Source: Sesamum alatum
Taxonomy: Eukaryota > Streptophyta > Magnoliopsida > Lamiales > Pedaliaceae
NCBI GenBank assembly: GCA_034509735.1
Contig: JACGWO010000004.1
Location: 19,015,395-19,079,394 of the forward strand
Length of the DNA: 64,000 nucleotides
Direction of reading: 5' to 3'
Position numbers and translations under genes: made by a program. Positions within the stretch are counted from its first letter, which is position 1, and each line of letters opens with the position of its first letter. Positions 10,973 to 22,520 of this stretch are shown here, one piece after another. Under the pieces are notes generated by a model. It did not search any database, was not told the DNA's origin, and worked only from the letters and a program-made list of their open reading frames with translations.

Positions 10973-11817
10973 GTATTTGTAGAAGGTAGGCTTGCCTCAT
11001 ATGGCGTTTGGGATATCTTCTTAGATGGCGCCAAGTTCAAAAGTTTGGCCGCTGTCTCAAGAGCATATCCCCAGACTGACAAGGGGAATTCAGTAAAACT
11101 CATCATGGATCGAACCATGTCCAACAAGGTTCGATTCCTCCTTTCAGATACACCATTCAACTGTGGTGTTCCAAGAGGAGTCCACTGAGTGAGAATTCCA
11201 CTCTCTTTTAGATAATAAGTGAATTCGCCACTTAAATACTCTCCACCTCCGTCCGACCGAAGGGCTTTGATCTTACGACCGGTCTGGTTCTCTACTTCAA
11301 GTATGTATTCCTTAAACCCTCCAATGGCTTCAGACTTGTACCTCATCAAATAAACATAACCATACCATGAGTGATCATCGGTAAAGGTTATGAAATACGA
11401 GTACCCACCTCTAGCTTGAGTATTTAATGGACCACAGACATCTGTATGGATCAAATCCAATAGACCGTTGGCTAGTGTGCTTTGTCCAACAAAGGGTTTC
11501 TTGATCATCTTTCCCTTTAGACAAGACTCGCAGGTCGGTAGGTTGTCCAAATCGTCTATTTCTAGACTCTTTGAGTCCACCAACCTTCTTATACTATTTT
11601 TAGAGATATGACCTAACCTCGCATGCCATATGTGTGCATTACCTTGATTATTATGTTTTCGTTTGTGTTCTGCAGTCATAATCCAATTAGACTGTTGAAG
11701 TATGTACAGACCGTTTACCAATGTACCAAGCAAATAAGACACACCATCATTGATAATATAAAAGCCACTTTTATTGATGGTGAAAGATAGCCCTATCCAG
11801 GACAGGTATAGATACAA
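10969..11817 (-). CDS. pol: Copia GAG-pre-integrase and integrase core
   Basis: This frame of 282 codons contains the HHCC zinc-binding region (WHARLGHIS...CESCLKGK) and the integrase core. The three catalytic acids are visible: D in HTDVCGPL, D in ALRSDGGGEY and E in GVSERRNRTLLD. Integrase inserts the DNA copy into the host genome. The frame is open through the core and ends at 10969, where the phase shifts into the next piece. The start at 11817 is only the first ATG; the true upstream context is the protease frame (12073-11771), which overlaps it in another phase. Confidence 0.85.
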   Translation of the reverse strand: MYLYLSWIGLSFTINKSGFYIINDGVSYLLGTLVNGLYILQQSNWIMTAEHKRKHNNQGNAHIWHARLGHISKNSIRRLVDSKSLEIDDLDNLPTCESCLKGKMIKKPFVGQSTLANGLLDLIHTDVCGPLNTQARGGYSYFITFTDDHSWYGYVYLMRYKSEAIGGFKEYILEVENQTGRKIKALRSDGGGEYLSGEFTYYLKESGILTQWTPLGTPQLNGVSERRNRTLLDMVRSMMSFTEFPLSVWGYALETAAKLLNLAPSKKISQTPYEASLPSTNT

Positions 11818-12073
11818 TATTTTTTATCATGCTAGGTACATAGAAACAGTCGTTTGGTACTATCCTAACATGACTACTAATGTTTAGCTCCATTGATCCT
11901 ATGGCCTCCGCAGCAATGGCCTTGCCATCGCCTAGCTTCAGGACCATTTCATCCTTGGTTAGCCTTCTGCTTCTTTGCAGTGCCTGCAAATCATTGCAGA
12001 TGTGAGCGCCACATCTGGTATCTAATACCCATGAAGCAGAATTAGTTATCATATTCACTTCAACCACAAACAT
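11771..12073 (-). pseudogene. pol: Copia aspartic protease remnant
   Basis: The frame reads ASWVLDTRCGAHICNDLQ near its start, then MVLKLGDGKAIAAEAIGS and FYVPSMIKNIVSIPVLD. Copia proteases have D-T/S-G at the active site; here the glycine is replaced by arginine (DTR), which would disable the enzyme. The frame is phase-shifted against the integrase frame that follows. Confidence 0.8.
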
Positions 12074-12075
12074 AC

Positions 12076-12938
12076 CTAGATTGAAAAGGAGTTGTGGGCA
12101 CTCCCTCTTTCAATGTCCGTTTGCTTGGGAATGCATGCAGACATCATTTGCCTTAGACCGCTGAGAACCTTGGGCCTTCCCTTTTCCTTTGCCAATTCCC
12201 ACTGGGGCAACAGGGCCGCTAGGAAAGCGAGTAGTGGCTGCAACTCCCTTTCCTTTTTCCTTCTTCCTCTTCTAGCGTCCGGCCCTCTTGCCATTCGCCT
12301 TGGAAAGTGAAGCCTCTCCTATCAATACCGCCGGCATAGACTTGTGGGTCGTTGCCCTCGTATTGGACCATCATGTTGATCAACTCATTAATAGGCTTCC
12401 TCAAGTCCGTTCATGTTGTAGTTTACAACAAACGGGTCATAGGACCGAGGAAGCGACTGAAGGATCACGTCAATGTACTTGTCATTGTTAAGCCCAGCCA
12501 GCTTTAAGGTCCTTGAGCTTCTCCACTAGGTATAGCATCTTGACCCCATGACTCTGTACAGACGATCATTCAGCTAGCTTGGTGCCAAAGAATGCTTTTG
12601 TAGCGGCATATCTAATATGCCTATCCGAAACTGCATAAACCTCGTTCATGCAGAGCTTTATGGCGAGACGTTGTCCAACCTATCATATTGCTTCTAGATG
12701 TCGTTAGACATCGAAGCAAATATGATACTGCGTACTCTCCGGTTGTCCTCATGTCATTTTGTCGAACGTCAAACGTTCTTCTAACGTGGACTCCTTCGGC
12801 AAGTTGCTCGACGACGGCTCGTCCAAGACCTTGGTTTTCGAAACCGAGGACAATCCTCAGGTTTCTTAGCCAATTTGAATAGTTCGTTCCGTTGAATTTA
12901 TTGGTCTCAAGTACCATGGTTAAAGGATTCTTAGACAT
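12076..12938 (-). pseudogene. gag: Copia gag remnant with degenerate zinc knuckle
   Basis: The frame at 12938-12621 starts MSKNPLTMVLETNKFNGTNY and continues NWLRNLRIVLGFENQ, the N-terminal signature of this gag type. The middle is spread over short frames (for example 12404-12219 with MRKPINELINMMVQYEG). Just before the protease the text reads VCMHSQANGH then KRECPQ, a CCHC zinc knuckle in which the second cysteine is serine and a stop falls before KREC. Gag would package element RNA. Confidence 0.75.
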
Positions 12939-14920
12939 ATCTACATTTTATAAAATGTAAAGCAGAAATTAGCAGATGATGGTAATATTATTATTCAAGT
13001 TGAAGACATGGTCTTTTTAGTCTTTAACCCTCCCACTATTTATATACGAAAGTCCACCACTCTCAAGTGGAGTGTCAGGAAACAATTTCCTAGTGGGCTC
13101 GGGATTCACAAGTGTGATCTCCATTGCCCGCTTTTACGATTCACATGAAGAAAACCTCATGGGAGATATTCAATATCATTTCCATTCAATGAGATTTTTA
13201 AGATATTTTGCCTCACCTATTCGCATGGTTCCGAGGACTCCAAGCGAACCATATTACTCAGTGTTGGGCCCGACCCATCAACCAAATCATGCCTTAACTG
13301 TCGCCCCCACTACTGGTGAGACAGGGAAACAATGAGTGCAATCTCTTTTTTCACAACAATGGTGCAACTTTCCCATAATCCAAGTGTGCCACGACTTGTG
13401 AGACCACACTAGGGTAGTGGTAGCTTTCTCACCACATTGCTATGGATGGAAGGCTTGGACGGATCAAAATACCATTTAGATCCAAGTCTATTTTGGGGCT
13501 AATATTTTATTTGGTCCAACCAAATAAGAGTTTGTTAATGATAATGACCGAGACCTCATCACATTAAGTGTCTTTGCATGCATAAATATCCAATATTCAT
13601 AAAAACGTTAAATAAAAACACCGCATGCAATAAAAACACAGCATAACCCCTATAAGGATGATCACAAGCCCAACCTATGCGACCCACTGAGCCCGCAGAG
13701 TGTCTAGGGTCTGTCTAGGGTGGTCCTACACTATTACATAAGCAACTAACCCATTGTCATTCCAATGGGCCTTGCGGCTCTTCTTGTTTTACGCCTTTAT
13801 GTAACACCTTGGGCCTCTGACTCCATGGGCTTGTTATTATTACAAAATTGAAACCTCAACAAATTTCTAACTACTCTCATTACATTTGAAAAGTAATACA
13901 TGTTAAGAGGAAACAAACAAGCCTTAACATCATCAGGTTAAAATGGGAGATGATAATTCCAAAACAAGAGGCACGCGGGCCCCACCCGATAGAAATATAA
14001 ACAAATACCATTAATTCATACATAAGGTCTAGGGCTCTTGTGATCATCCCATGTTGATTTCATCAACACACATTGCACAATTATACCATATAATCATGCT
14101 CAACATCGATATTCAAAACATCCAAGTGATGTCCAACATCACAAGGTACAAATATATAAATAATGCACAAGCTTCAAATGTTAAATTTAATAGACATCAT
14201 ATACAATGCATCCAATGCATGTACTAAACCCAAATTAATTAAGAAAATTTGACCTAAGGAAAAATTCAATAATTCCAAAATCAAATATGCAAAATTAAAT
14301 CATTTTCAAAAATATGCAGAAATTACCTAAAACTCTAATATTCAGAAAAACGTTGAAACTCGGCACAAAATGGCCCAGCCGTTGTGCCCACTGGCTGACC
14401 CCCGAACAAGCCTGCGTGCACGCCTGGCACGTGCGCCCCCCCTGTTCACTGTTGGCCCAGCCAGCAGCCTCTGCTGGCGGTCGGCCAACAGACTGCGCGC
14501 ATGCGCAAAGTGAGCGCGCGCCTGTGCGCGGCGCCCGTAGGCGCCCTCCTGCGCATGGTGGAGTGTGCACGGCCGCTCTTGCCAGCATGCATGCTGGCAG
14601 GCACACCGGCCAGGCTACGCCCAGGCGTGAGCCCGCGCGCGCCCGCCAGCTATTAGGGGCAGCAGCCAACTGTTGCCACTGCTGTCATTCTTTTTTTGTT
14701 TTCCATTTTTCATTTCAGCATATTTGTGTACAAAAAGACTGAAAATAAACATGCAATTTTCGAAGATCCAATCTATAAAATTGCACATATGATGTCCATC
14801 GAATTCAAACAAATGAACAAGTTCATTCATCTATATATTTATACTTTCTAACATGCTCATAAAGCCGTAAATTCAAGTTTTACATGACAAGCACCTAAAT
14901 CTATGTTCCTTACATCGAAC
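12939..14920 (-). other. Long untranslated leader of copia element B
   Basis: About 2 kb separates the primer site from gag, with no coding signature. Related sequence, in the same order, occurs in copia element D on the plus strand (44256-45671 and 50279-50810), so the leader is a family feature. It includes a GC-rich block at 14370-14660 that contrasts with its AT-rich surroundings and keeps chance frames open on both strands (14314-14742 plus, 14295-14669 minus). Confidence 0.65.
14580..14599. repeat. Perfect 20 bp palindrome in the GC-rich leader of copia B
   Basis: TGCCAGCATGCATGCTGGCA is its own reverse complement. It lies in the GC-rich block with other GCGC- and CATG-rich inverted motifs (for example CGCGCATGCGC near 14495). 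Retroelement leaders often carry dimerisation or packaging hairpins; that role here is inference. Confidence 0.6.
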
Positions 14921-14935
14921 TGGGCTCTTATACCA
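14921..14935 (-). other. Primer-binding site of copia B, initiator tRNA-Met type
   Basis: The minus strand reads TGGTATAAGAGCCCA two bases after the LTR end. Plant copia elements use TGGTATCAGAGC, complementary to the 3' part of tRNA-iMet; one base differs here. The related element D has the perfect form at 44244. Confidence 0.85.
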
Positions 14936-14937
14936 CT

Positions 14938-17152
14938 TGAACGGACAAGTGGATTTGCCCGAGAGCGCGAGCGGAAGCGTGAAAATCATAACACATGGTA
15001 TAAATAAAACAATAATCACCAAATCAATACGGTTGTACACTTGGGTGCTCAACAGGGCATTCAGTGTAGGATATGATAATATAAAAGCGTATGTATCATA
15101 TAGAGCATAGATGCAGAAAAATAACTACAATTATGTAAAACAAAAAATTACCTTTGTAGTTGATTTTTCTTGCACGGCTACAAGCATTGTTCCTCTCCGA
15201 ATATGTCCACTAAGTTCAAACATATGAACTCTCTAATGAAGTCCACACCACATCAGAAGAGATCACGTTTCTCTTGCTAGAGAAAAATGGATCTAAGAGG
15301 AGAAGATCCAAGAAACTAGAACACTATTGTATTAGTGTCTTTTCTTGATCGAGTTTGTTCTTCAAAATGATCCAAAATCAAATGAAGAACAAAGAGGGTA
15401 GTATGAGAGTAGAGAGGGGCTGAAAATATGGAGAAAAAGAGTATGTTTTTCTTCTTTTTCCTAGAAAAGATGAAAATGTTATTCTCTTGCATAGATGATA
15501 GTATATACTCATATATATATATACTAGATTAATGTGATTAATGGAATGTGTCTAAGTTCATCCAAGGATGTCTAGATATATCCCAATCAATGCCACTAAT
15601 TCATCAATCAAGCCTACCATTTCAAAAGGTATGATTTAATCATACCAAATAAAAGAGGCTTGATTGGAATTGATTTATCCTTTACCAAAAGGGACAAGTC
15701 AACCACTCATCAAGGCCTTGCATGGCCGATTTTAAGCCCTCCAAAAGAGGCAATTTTCGGCCATACTAGTTTGGGAAGAAGTTCAACTTCTTTTCATTCC
15801 AAAACAGGAATTAACACACCTCTTGAGCCAAAATTTAATGGATCGGGTTTTATTATAATCTAATTACAACGAGCCCAAAATTAAATCATAATTTAAGGTC
15901 CACTTAAATAATTCCCATTAACCTTTTAATCCAATTAAAAGATCCAATTTTTGATTCTCTACATTAAACGATAAATACCATTTACCGGTTAAAACGAGGG
16001 CCCGATACAATATCGGCCCGTCCATCCAATGGACAACCCTTTAAGTAATCCAATTACTCATTATCTTCTGAAACTGACTCCTAGTCAATTTTTTCACCTC
16101 CTCGGTGATTTGTGTGTGACCCTTTAAATTCACCCTCAACTAGACTTGGGCCTGTGTCTAACAGGAGCCCATTACCATTGGTGGCCGTCTAGCAATGGTC
16201 CATGGCACTAGAGACTAGGTGAATGTTGACGTGAACATTTAGGCGCCAATTCCATACGGGTACGGTCCTTCCGTCTACCGTCTCTCGACCTTAGTCTAGG
16301 GTATGGAATTAGGCATCGGTTCCCATCCTTGACTAGGTGTCTATGCTTAATACTTGAGACTACGCATGCCTCATTGCATCGACACAGGAAACCATTTTCT
16401 GTTCGATCACCCACTATGGCCACAGGTTTAAGTAGCATGGACGTGTCTCCAAGTGCATAGGAGATACCTCTGTCACATACCGACAGGGGATAGATTCTCT
16501 TCTTGAAACCCACCATCCTCGCTACACATTCTGACTGCACTAGACAAGGCTTATAATGATCATCTTACATAATGACCACCTCTCGCCAGATCTAAGATAC
16601 AACCATCCTGTGTACGTGACTGCCATGGTTCCTCAAGTCTGAGGACTACTCTCATACTATCAGAACTGGGGAAATCCAACCTTACGGACCAAGCCTCCAA
16701 GGGTTCCATATGATGATCCCCGCGAGTCAGTTCAGTTGGCTCGACCCTATTCGACCAACCTACCAAGATCGTATAGGCGTCCAACGCCTGTTATCGATGA
16801 AACATGACACTCATTCAATGAATACGATTCTTGGTGCAAGTCTCTATAGGACTCTCGATGCCGTGTCTCGAGGTCTTCGACTTGGAACGTTTCAGACCTA
16901 ATCCTTTATCAGTTTGTTTCATAACCACCATCCAATGTGTGGCCTAACTGCATGAGTTGTTAATCATGGTCTGTAGGCTTTGTTGTGATATATGTAAAAT
17001 AAAATTTAACATATGGAAAAATGAGCACAACAAAGAAAGTACCAATGTAATGACTTCTTATTTTATTCATTACATAATATTACATTACATCAAGTTGTCA
17101 AATAGGTTACAAAAAGCCAAACCTATTGAATTTTTGGTAACCTATTCTAACA
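14938..17152 (-). repeat. 5' LTR of copia element B (2215 bp)
   Basis: It starts TGTTAGAATAGG at 17152 and ends CCGTTCA at 14938 on the minus strand. It matches the 3' LTR at 5862-9018 throughout, apart from the nested MITE, a short extra piece at about 15775-15808 and scattered substitutions. Frames 15660-15863, 16208-16540, 16560-16784 and 16957-17238 are chance frames. An AT-rich TATATATATGAGTATATACT stretch near 15495-15530 may hold the LTR promoter TATA box. Confidence 0.9.
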
Positions 17153-17157
17153 CATAC

Positions 17158-17267
17158 ACGGCCTTAACACAGGGGCGACAGAGGCTTGGAGGAGCTGAAA
17201 ATTGGATTTTGAGTTTGGAGCACCAGTTAGCATGGTGAAGGAGGAGATTAAAATGAAAACACCAAAT
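17158..17267. repeat. Tandem unit X, copy 1 (right part)
   Basis: The sequence following the copia target duplication (GGCGACAGAGGCTTGG and on, to CACCAAAT) corresponds to the end of copy 2 (about 18883-18991). It completes the unit begun at 4246-5861. Together the two parts give 1726 bp, compared with 1724 bp for copy 2. Confidence 0.75.
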
Positions 17268-18991
17268 GATACAGACATGTTTGTGTAAATAATTATCTAA
17301 GTTCGAGCAGGGAAGGAGCTCCAGAAATTTTAGAGGATGAAGATGAATATTTTTGCAATTTTTGTTCTCCCCCTTTCATTCCTAGCATTGAATTTAAAGG
17401 CACTCTTAGTACAATCGTTACTTGGAATATTTTGTGATCTGCCTACAGATGGCAACAATCCCATTCTAGCATATCTTACTAAATATATTTAGTACTGATG
17501 TGTCTATGAAAAGATAGCCTAGTCCATTACATAATCAGTGAAAGGGAAAACATGCTGTAGAGCAGAGAACCCTCCCCAAGCAACAGGAATTCATAGAGAT
17601 GTATTTTGCAAAAAGCTGACGGCAGCCAACAAGTAGAGGCGGGTGGTGCACAGACGAAGAGTCCGAAGTTGGGGGCGGCCTATATGTGGTTCTAGAGACT
17701 AAAAGCATAGGGGATGGAGGACCGATAGTGTAGGGGCATTCCGGTGGCCTAGAATCTGGCGAGGGAAACGCATCGATAGGCCGTCCAGAGGATCTAGGGC
17801 TGCGATGATAGCGGTGGATGAAGGGTCTCTAAATAGCGGCTTGAGTTGAGAGGCGGGGACAACCGGGTGGATGCGGCGGCGGATCTAGAGTTTCAGAGGG
17901 GCAAGTTTTCCAGCAAACAGAGGAGGAGCGTCATGGCGCGGATCCTTCAGGTATACCCATACCCTTTGTCAAACTTTGTTTCCATGCGTCGTGAATCGAC
18001 GTGCTGCGGCAATTAGAGTAGGTGGATCCTCAAGACTTGAAGGAACCGGTCCCGAGTTTGACAAAAGTGGTGCAAGGTGCTGAAGTTGGTACCGCAAGAA
18101 GAGCAATAGAACAGAAGAAGCCACCTCTGTAAACAGGCGCACAAGAAGGGGACCGAGATGTGAGAGTTCCTTTACCGTAGCAATCAAAGTGGAAAGAAGG
18201 GGTGGTTGTGGGTACAAAAAGTGCTTGCTGTAGCGGCGATGATGGTTGGGTGTCTTTAAAAATGAGTGACACTGTGATAGAGTTTGAGGTAATGGGGAAA
18301 GTGTAGTAATAGGTATCGTCGTTCGCATGGGTCAGCTCCCACCGGAATCAGCCGACGGATACCTTACCCCAGTCGAAGATAATGGCTCTTAGGGCTCCTT
18401 GTGAACTGACAATTACACCAAGAAAATGAAAGCTACAGTAGAGAATAGAGAAATCGGATGCGATGGCCTCCAAATAGCTAACTCCTTGTGGATAGCAAGC
18501 CCCGGTTCCAACGAAAAATGAGCTAAGATCGGCTCCTTATCGAGGCTGAAGCCAACAAATGGTTTTGCTGCATTGTCGGGGTTCTTGGTGATGGAATCAG
18601 CAAAAAGATGAGCAGTATCTGAAGGGGGTTCAGTAGGAGATGAAGAAGAGGACATGGCGTGAAGAAAAGGTGAGATGAGAGTTGTTGTTGTTGTGGTAGA
18701 TTTGGTTGAATCTTCTGAGGTGTGGGGAGGGATTCAACCAACGGATGAGTAGCCGATGTGGGAAAGACGAAGGGGGTGGGCTGTGAGGCGAAGGAAAAGT
18801 GAGGGAATTTGTTGTCGTAGATTTGAAATGGCAGCCATTGTTGACTCATGGTAAGAATCCATGGTCGAATGGAGATCCTGCTAGGCCTCAACGAGGGGGC
18901 GACAGATGCTTGCAAGAGCTGAAAATTGGATTTCGAGTTCGGAGCACCAGTTGGCATGGTGGAGGAGAAGATTTAAATGAAAACACCAAAT
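17268..18991. repeat. Tandem unit X, copy 2 (1724 bp, complete)
   Basis: It begins GATACAGACATGTTTGTG and runs to the next occurrence of the same start at 18992. Minus-strand frames at 18957-18523 (144 codons, beginning MPTGAPNSKSNFQLLQAS) and 18655-18413 (serine-rich start MSSSSSPTEPPSD) overlap in different phases. The equivalent places in copy 1 are interrupted. I recognise no domain. It could be a fragment of a gene or of an element leader copied in tandem. Confidence 0.75.
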
Positions 18992-19206
18992 GATACAGAC
19001 ATGTTTGTGAAAATAGTTATCCCAATTTTAGGAGGGAAGGAGCTCAAAATATTATTTGAATATTTCTGCAAAGTATAACCAGTAATTGGAATATTTTAGA
19101 ATATGCCTATATATGGCAACCATCCAATTCTAGCATATCCTACTAAATATATTTTGTACTAACGTATTCATGAAAAGCTAGCCTAGTCCATTACATAATC
19201 AGTGAA
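18992..19206. repeat. Tandem unit X, copy 3 (partial)
   Basis: It starts with the same GATACAGACATGTTTGTG, lacks about 60 internal bases after GGAAGGAGCTC, and follows the unit as far as CATAATCAGTGAA. It then changes to unrelated sequence (GTGGGCTGGC). Confidence 0.7.
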
Positions 19207-19942
19207 GTGGGCTGGCATTATTTTTTACCCGGCTGGGCCTACTTGTTTGTGGCTTGGGCTTTGTCAGTGGGTCTATCAATGAATGAAAGTATATATATTG
19301 GCTTTCTATTTTTTTTTTTTTTTTGAAGTGAAAGCGATGAATATTATTAATCGAAGTAAATGAATTACAATCAGTCCTTTCGAATATCAATATCTAATAA
19401 AGACAATAACAACAATCATACCCTGATCAATAATATCACATAAATTAAATCAAAACAACACATTATCATTACAATATACATACAGTACTTACTATGCAGT
19501 AGACTATCATCCCACATATTGATGGGGCTTGAACCCATAACCGCAAATATTGCAGTTCTGAGATGAAGTATAGAAAGCTTCTGTTTTTTGTTCTTCAAAA
19601 GGGGGTTCTCCCTGAATTACTTGTTTTGTTTTGTTTTCATTCAATTTTTATTTTAGTTTTATAAAAGTTTTCTTGTGAAATTGAGAATGTGTTTAAATTA
19701 GTTGATAAGATGGTGTTTTATGTTGGTGTGAAATTAATATTTTTTTTTATTTGACGAAAGTACTAGTTTTATTTTTTTTATTGTCATTATTTTTAAATCA
19801 AGTACTTTTTCTATTGAAATGAAATTAGATGTTATATTTTTTTTATTGATTTAGAATTGTTAATGATGTCATGTCAAAGTATTATGACAAAATTATATCA
19901 TTAATTTATAAACCAAATGATTGAAATTTTTTGTATATGTGT
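19207..19942. other. AT-rich stretch without a gene
   Basis: It contains a T run (19311-19324) and two short minus-strand frames with no recognisable content. Nothing else is supported. Confidence 0.5.
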
Positions 19943-19951
19943 ATAAGTCTA

Positions 19952-20379
19952 GGGTGATTTACAATAATCTCCACTGAGGTTTGGTATAATTAAAAATATC
20001 ACTTTATTGGTTCAAAAATTACAAATACTCTCCTGAGGTTTATAATTTTTAACCAAGGGCTTGAAACGGTCCATTTTGCTGTTGATTTTAGTTTTTCAAG
20101 TTGTAGAAAAATCTGCCGAGGTAAATTACATTATTGCTCCTCTGTGTAAAAAACGTAAGAAACCTATCCCTGTGCAATTTTGTCCAAAAGAATTTAGAAA
20201 AGTTTAAAAAATAATTCAATTTGCATAAGGGCATTTTGGTTAGTTCACCCATAAAAATAGATGAAAATGAATTATTTGTTAGACGATTACAACTTCAGGG
20301 GGGTATTTATAATTTTAGAAACAATGAGGGAGTATTCGTAATTATATCAAAGCTCAAGAGAGGTAATTGTAATTCACCC
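19952..20379. mobile_element. GGGTAAATTAC-type MITE, copy 1 (428 bp)
   Basis: The ends are GGGTGATTTACAATAATC and, in reverse complement, GGGTGAATTACAATTACC. Flanks ATAAGTCTA and ATAAGTATT match at 7 of 9 positions. The interior carries CTGAGGTTTG-type blocks and is similar along its whole length to the element at 30270-30695. There is no coding sequence. The ends and 9 bp duplication fit a Mutator-type MITE. Confidence 0.75.
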
Positions 20380-20660
20380 ATAAGTATTTAAAAAGTAATG
20401 ATTGAGATGAGAATCGTAGTAAAATATTTTTAGCAAGAATACGTATAACAAACATATTGTTACTTCGTTACTGTTTCAAAAATTGAAAGTTGAAAATTGA
20501 AACTGAAAATCAAATCAAACGACGTAGATTATAAAAGCATGATTAGTTTGTATAGCTATCTTTATTTTTTTTATCTATATTTATATGTATATCTATATCT
20601 ATAATATATACAAAAGTATGAATCCACGAGTATTTGTTCTATATTGTGAAAGGACAACTA

Positions 20661-21690
20661 AATCTTTACTAAGTACTCGTTTTAATAATAAATAAAAATT
20701 AGTTATAAAAGACTAAAATTACATATAAAGAAAGAAAACTATTTTAGTAGTACTAAATGCTCTAAACTACTTACGCTTTGTTTGGTTGTGGTGAAAAGTG
20801 AGTGTACAAGAGAAGTGAAAGTAAAAAGGGATGTACAAATAAGTTTGATATTTGTTTAGGAAGAATAGATGGAGGAGAAGTAAAATCTAATGTATATAAA
20901 ACCTTTTCGGAGTCCAATTCTGTTTCCATCCAAAATTAGGCGGAACAGTGAAAGTATAAGGTCAAAAGGACAAAAATGTACAAATTTTATTTTTATTTAT
21001 TCTATTACCGGTATATATAATTTTTCTCGAATTCTTTTCTCATTCCCATTATATTACTGATACATAATCATTGAAAAAAGATAACCAAATTAGCAACAAA
21101 GAACTAATGTTTGAATTCAATTTCTTTATTTGAGGTTATTGGTTGTAATTTATATTTTATCTAAACTAAATAGTGTAGAATAAATGTAGAATACTCATTA
21201 ATTTGATAAAGTTTTTATTAATAAAAAATATTCTTGTTGTTGTTTGATGAGTATATTTATTAATAAGGTTTTAAAATTTTGATGTACCAAAGTTATTTTA
21301 TTATAATTTGATGAATCGTTATTGTTTAATGAATTATGTTTAACTTATTTATTTTCTTATACGAAATAAAGATACAAGGGTTAATCAGTAACACTATGAA
21401 AATTAGTCTTTTTTGAAATCTATTTCTTCATATCAAACAAGGGGAAGTATATGAAATTACTCCCATTTCACTCAATCAAACAATTTGAAGGAAAACAATT
21501 ATTCCTTCCTTCCTCCTTGCCTTTTCAATTCTCGTCTCCTTTCCATTTCCCCTTTCCTCTCACTTGGATCAGACGAACCATTAGAGAAGGAATAACATAT
21601 CCAATTAAAAAAAATAAACATGCGAATAATATTCAATGCAATTACATTGCTAAGAAAAATCTTAACTAGTTTAAGAAAATTTTATTTAAT
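20661..21690. repeat. Dispersed repeat Y, copy 1 (split by a PIF-like element)
   Basis: Bases 20661-20773 and 21584-21690 match 22521-22654 and 23116-23225, sharing AATAATAAATAAAAATT and AATCTTAACTA or GTCTTAACTA blocks. In copy 1 an 807 bp element interrupts the unit. In copy 2 a 452 bp Mutator MITE interrupts it about ten bases from the same point. Each copy is therefore the other's empty site. Confidence 0.7.
20774..21580. mobile_element. PIF/Harbinger-like non-autonomous element (807 bp)
   Basis: Comparison with the repeat copy at 22521-23225 defines the insertion. It is flanked by TTA on both sides (20771-20773 and 21581-21583). The ends CGCTTTGTTTGGTTGTGG and, reversed, TGGTTCGTCTGATCCAAG are weakly inverted. 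No transposase is visible. The short frame 21451-21669 runs over the right end and is not a gene. The TTA duplication suggests PIF/Harbinger. Confidence 0.55.
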
Positions 21691-22520
21691 ATTTGATGTA
21701 TACCTAGGTTCAAAGGTACTGCAAATTTCAAAAGATCTTTATGAAAATTCTAAGATTTGGGGGGAGTAACTTGCAAAGAGAGGCTAGCACACTGATGCCT
21801 AAGTCAATAAATTTCAAAATGAAAGAAACTTAAAATAAAGTGAGAATAATGGTGATTTGTGAAGAATGGTGAATGATAATTCGTGTGAGTAATAGAGCTC
21901 GTGTAGAAATGAGGCCAAACTAGCTAGCATATAGTAAAAACGAAAGCGTGAGTGTATAATTGCCAAAGAGAGAGTGTAGGATAGGTGTTACTAAAGTTTG
22001 ACCTCAAATGACTGTACAAGGGGTCAATTTATAACCATTTATGGAGCCAATCTAGAAGTTGGTTGGTCAGTACCGTATACCTTTGGAAAACACTTGACTT
22101 AGCTATCATCCAGAAGAATCCATTTGCCTATTTGACCAGGTCATGCCATGTCTGCCTAATTTTCTAGAAAGTTGTTACTAGTGATATTATCAGCTTAATT
22201 CTCGTCCAATCCGTATGAATCTAACTGAGATTTTTTGGTATGACGCGCTTGATGTGTTGGCAAGCTATAGGATGTGTCCGTCTAGCTATATGATGACGTG
22301 TTTGGGTGGAATTGGCTGGTTTCTTGGGCCTGCCAGCTCTGTAAAAATGGGAGGTAAGTTGATGGACTTCTACCTGTCCTGCTGGTGGGCCCACCGGCAG
22401 GCAGTCAGTTTTTGAGGGTGTGTTTTGGGCTTAGAGTCTATGAAGACTTTTGGGGGCATCACTATTCATAGTAAAAGTTAAAATAACATATGAATAATAT
22501 AATATGGAATACTAATCTAA
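21691..22520. other. AT-rich stretch without a supported gene
   Basis: A 66-codon plus-strand frame at 22215-22415 (MNLTEIFWYDALDVLASY...) has less AT-rich composition than its surroundings but no motif, no conserved copy in the window and no splice context I can defend. I leave it uncalled. Confidence 0.4.

Larger units (their letters stand above)
5862..17152 (-). mobile_element. Copia element B, full length with both LTRs (11.3 kb including a nested MITE)
   Basis: The element is in minus orientation: 5' LTR 17152-14938, primer site, leader of about 2 kb, gag, protease, integrase, reverse transcriptase, RNase H, polypurine tract, 3' LTR 9018-5862. The LTRs begin TGTTAGAATAGG and end in CA. 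Flanks CGTGC (5857-5861) and CATAC (17153-17157) can be read as a 5 bp target duplication with two G-to-A changes. The domain order (integrase before reverse transcriptase) identifies Ty1/copia. The LTR of about 2.2 kb and leader of 2 kb are long for plant copia; I do not assign a named lineage. Coding frames are broken, so this copy is inactive. Confidence 0.9.

Noticed and set aside
14295..14742. Overlapping long frames on both strands (142 and 124 codons)
   Set aside because: Both lie in the GC-rich copia leader, where stops are rare because of composition. No domain is visible and the related leader of element D does not keep them.
22215..22415. Possible small gene of 66 codons
   Set aside because: There is no motif, splice context or second copy to support it, and frames of this length are expected by chance in this window.
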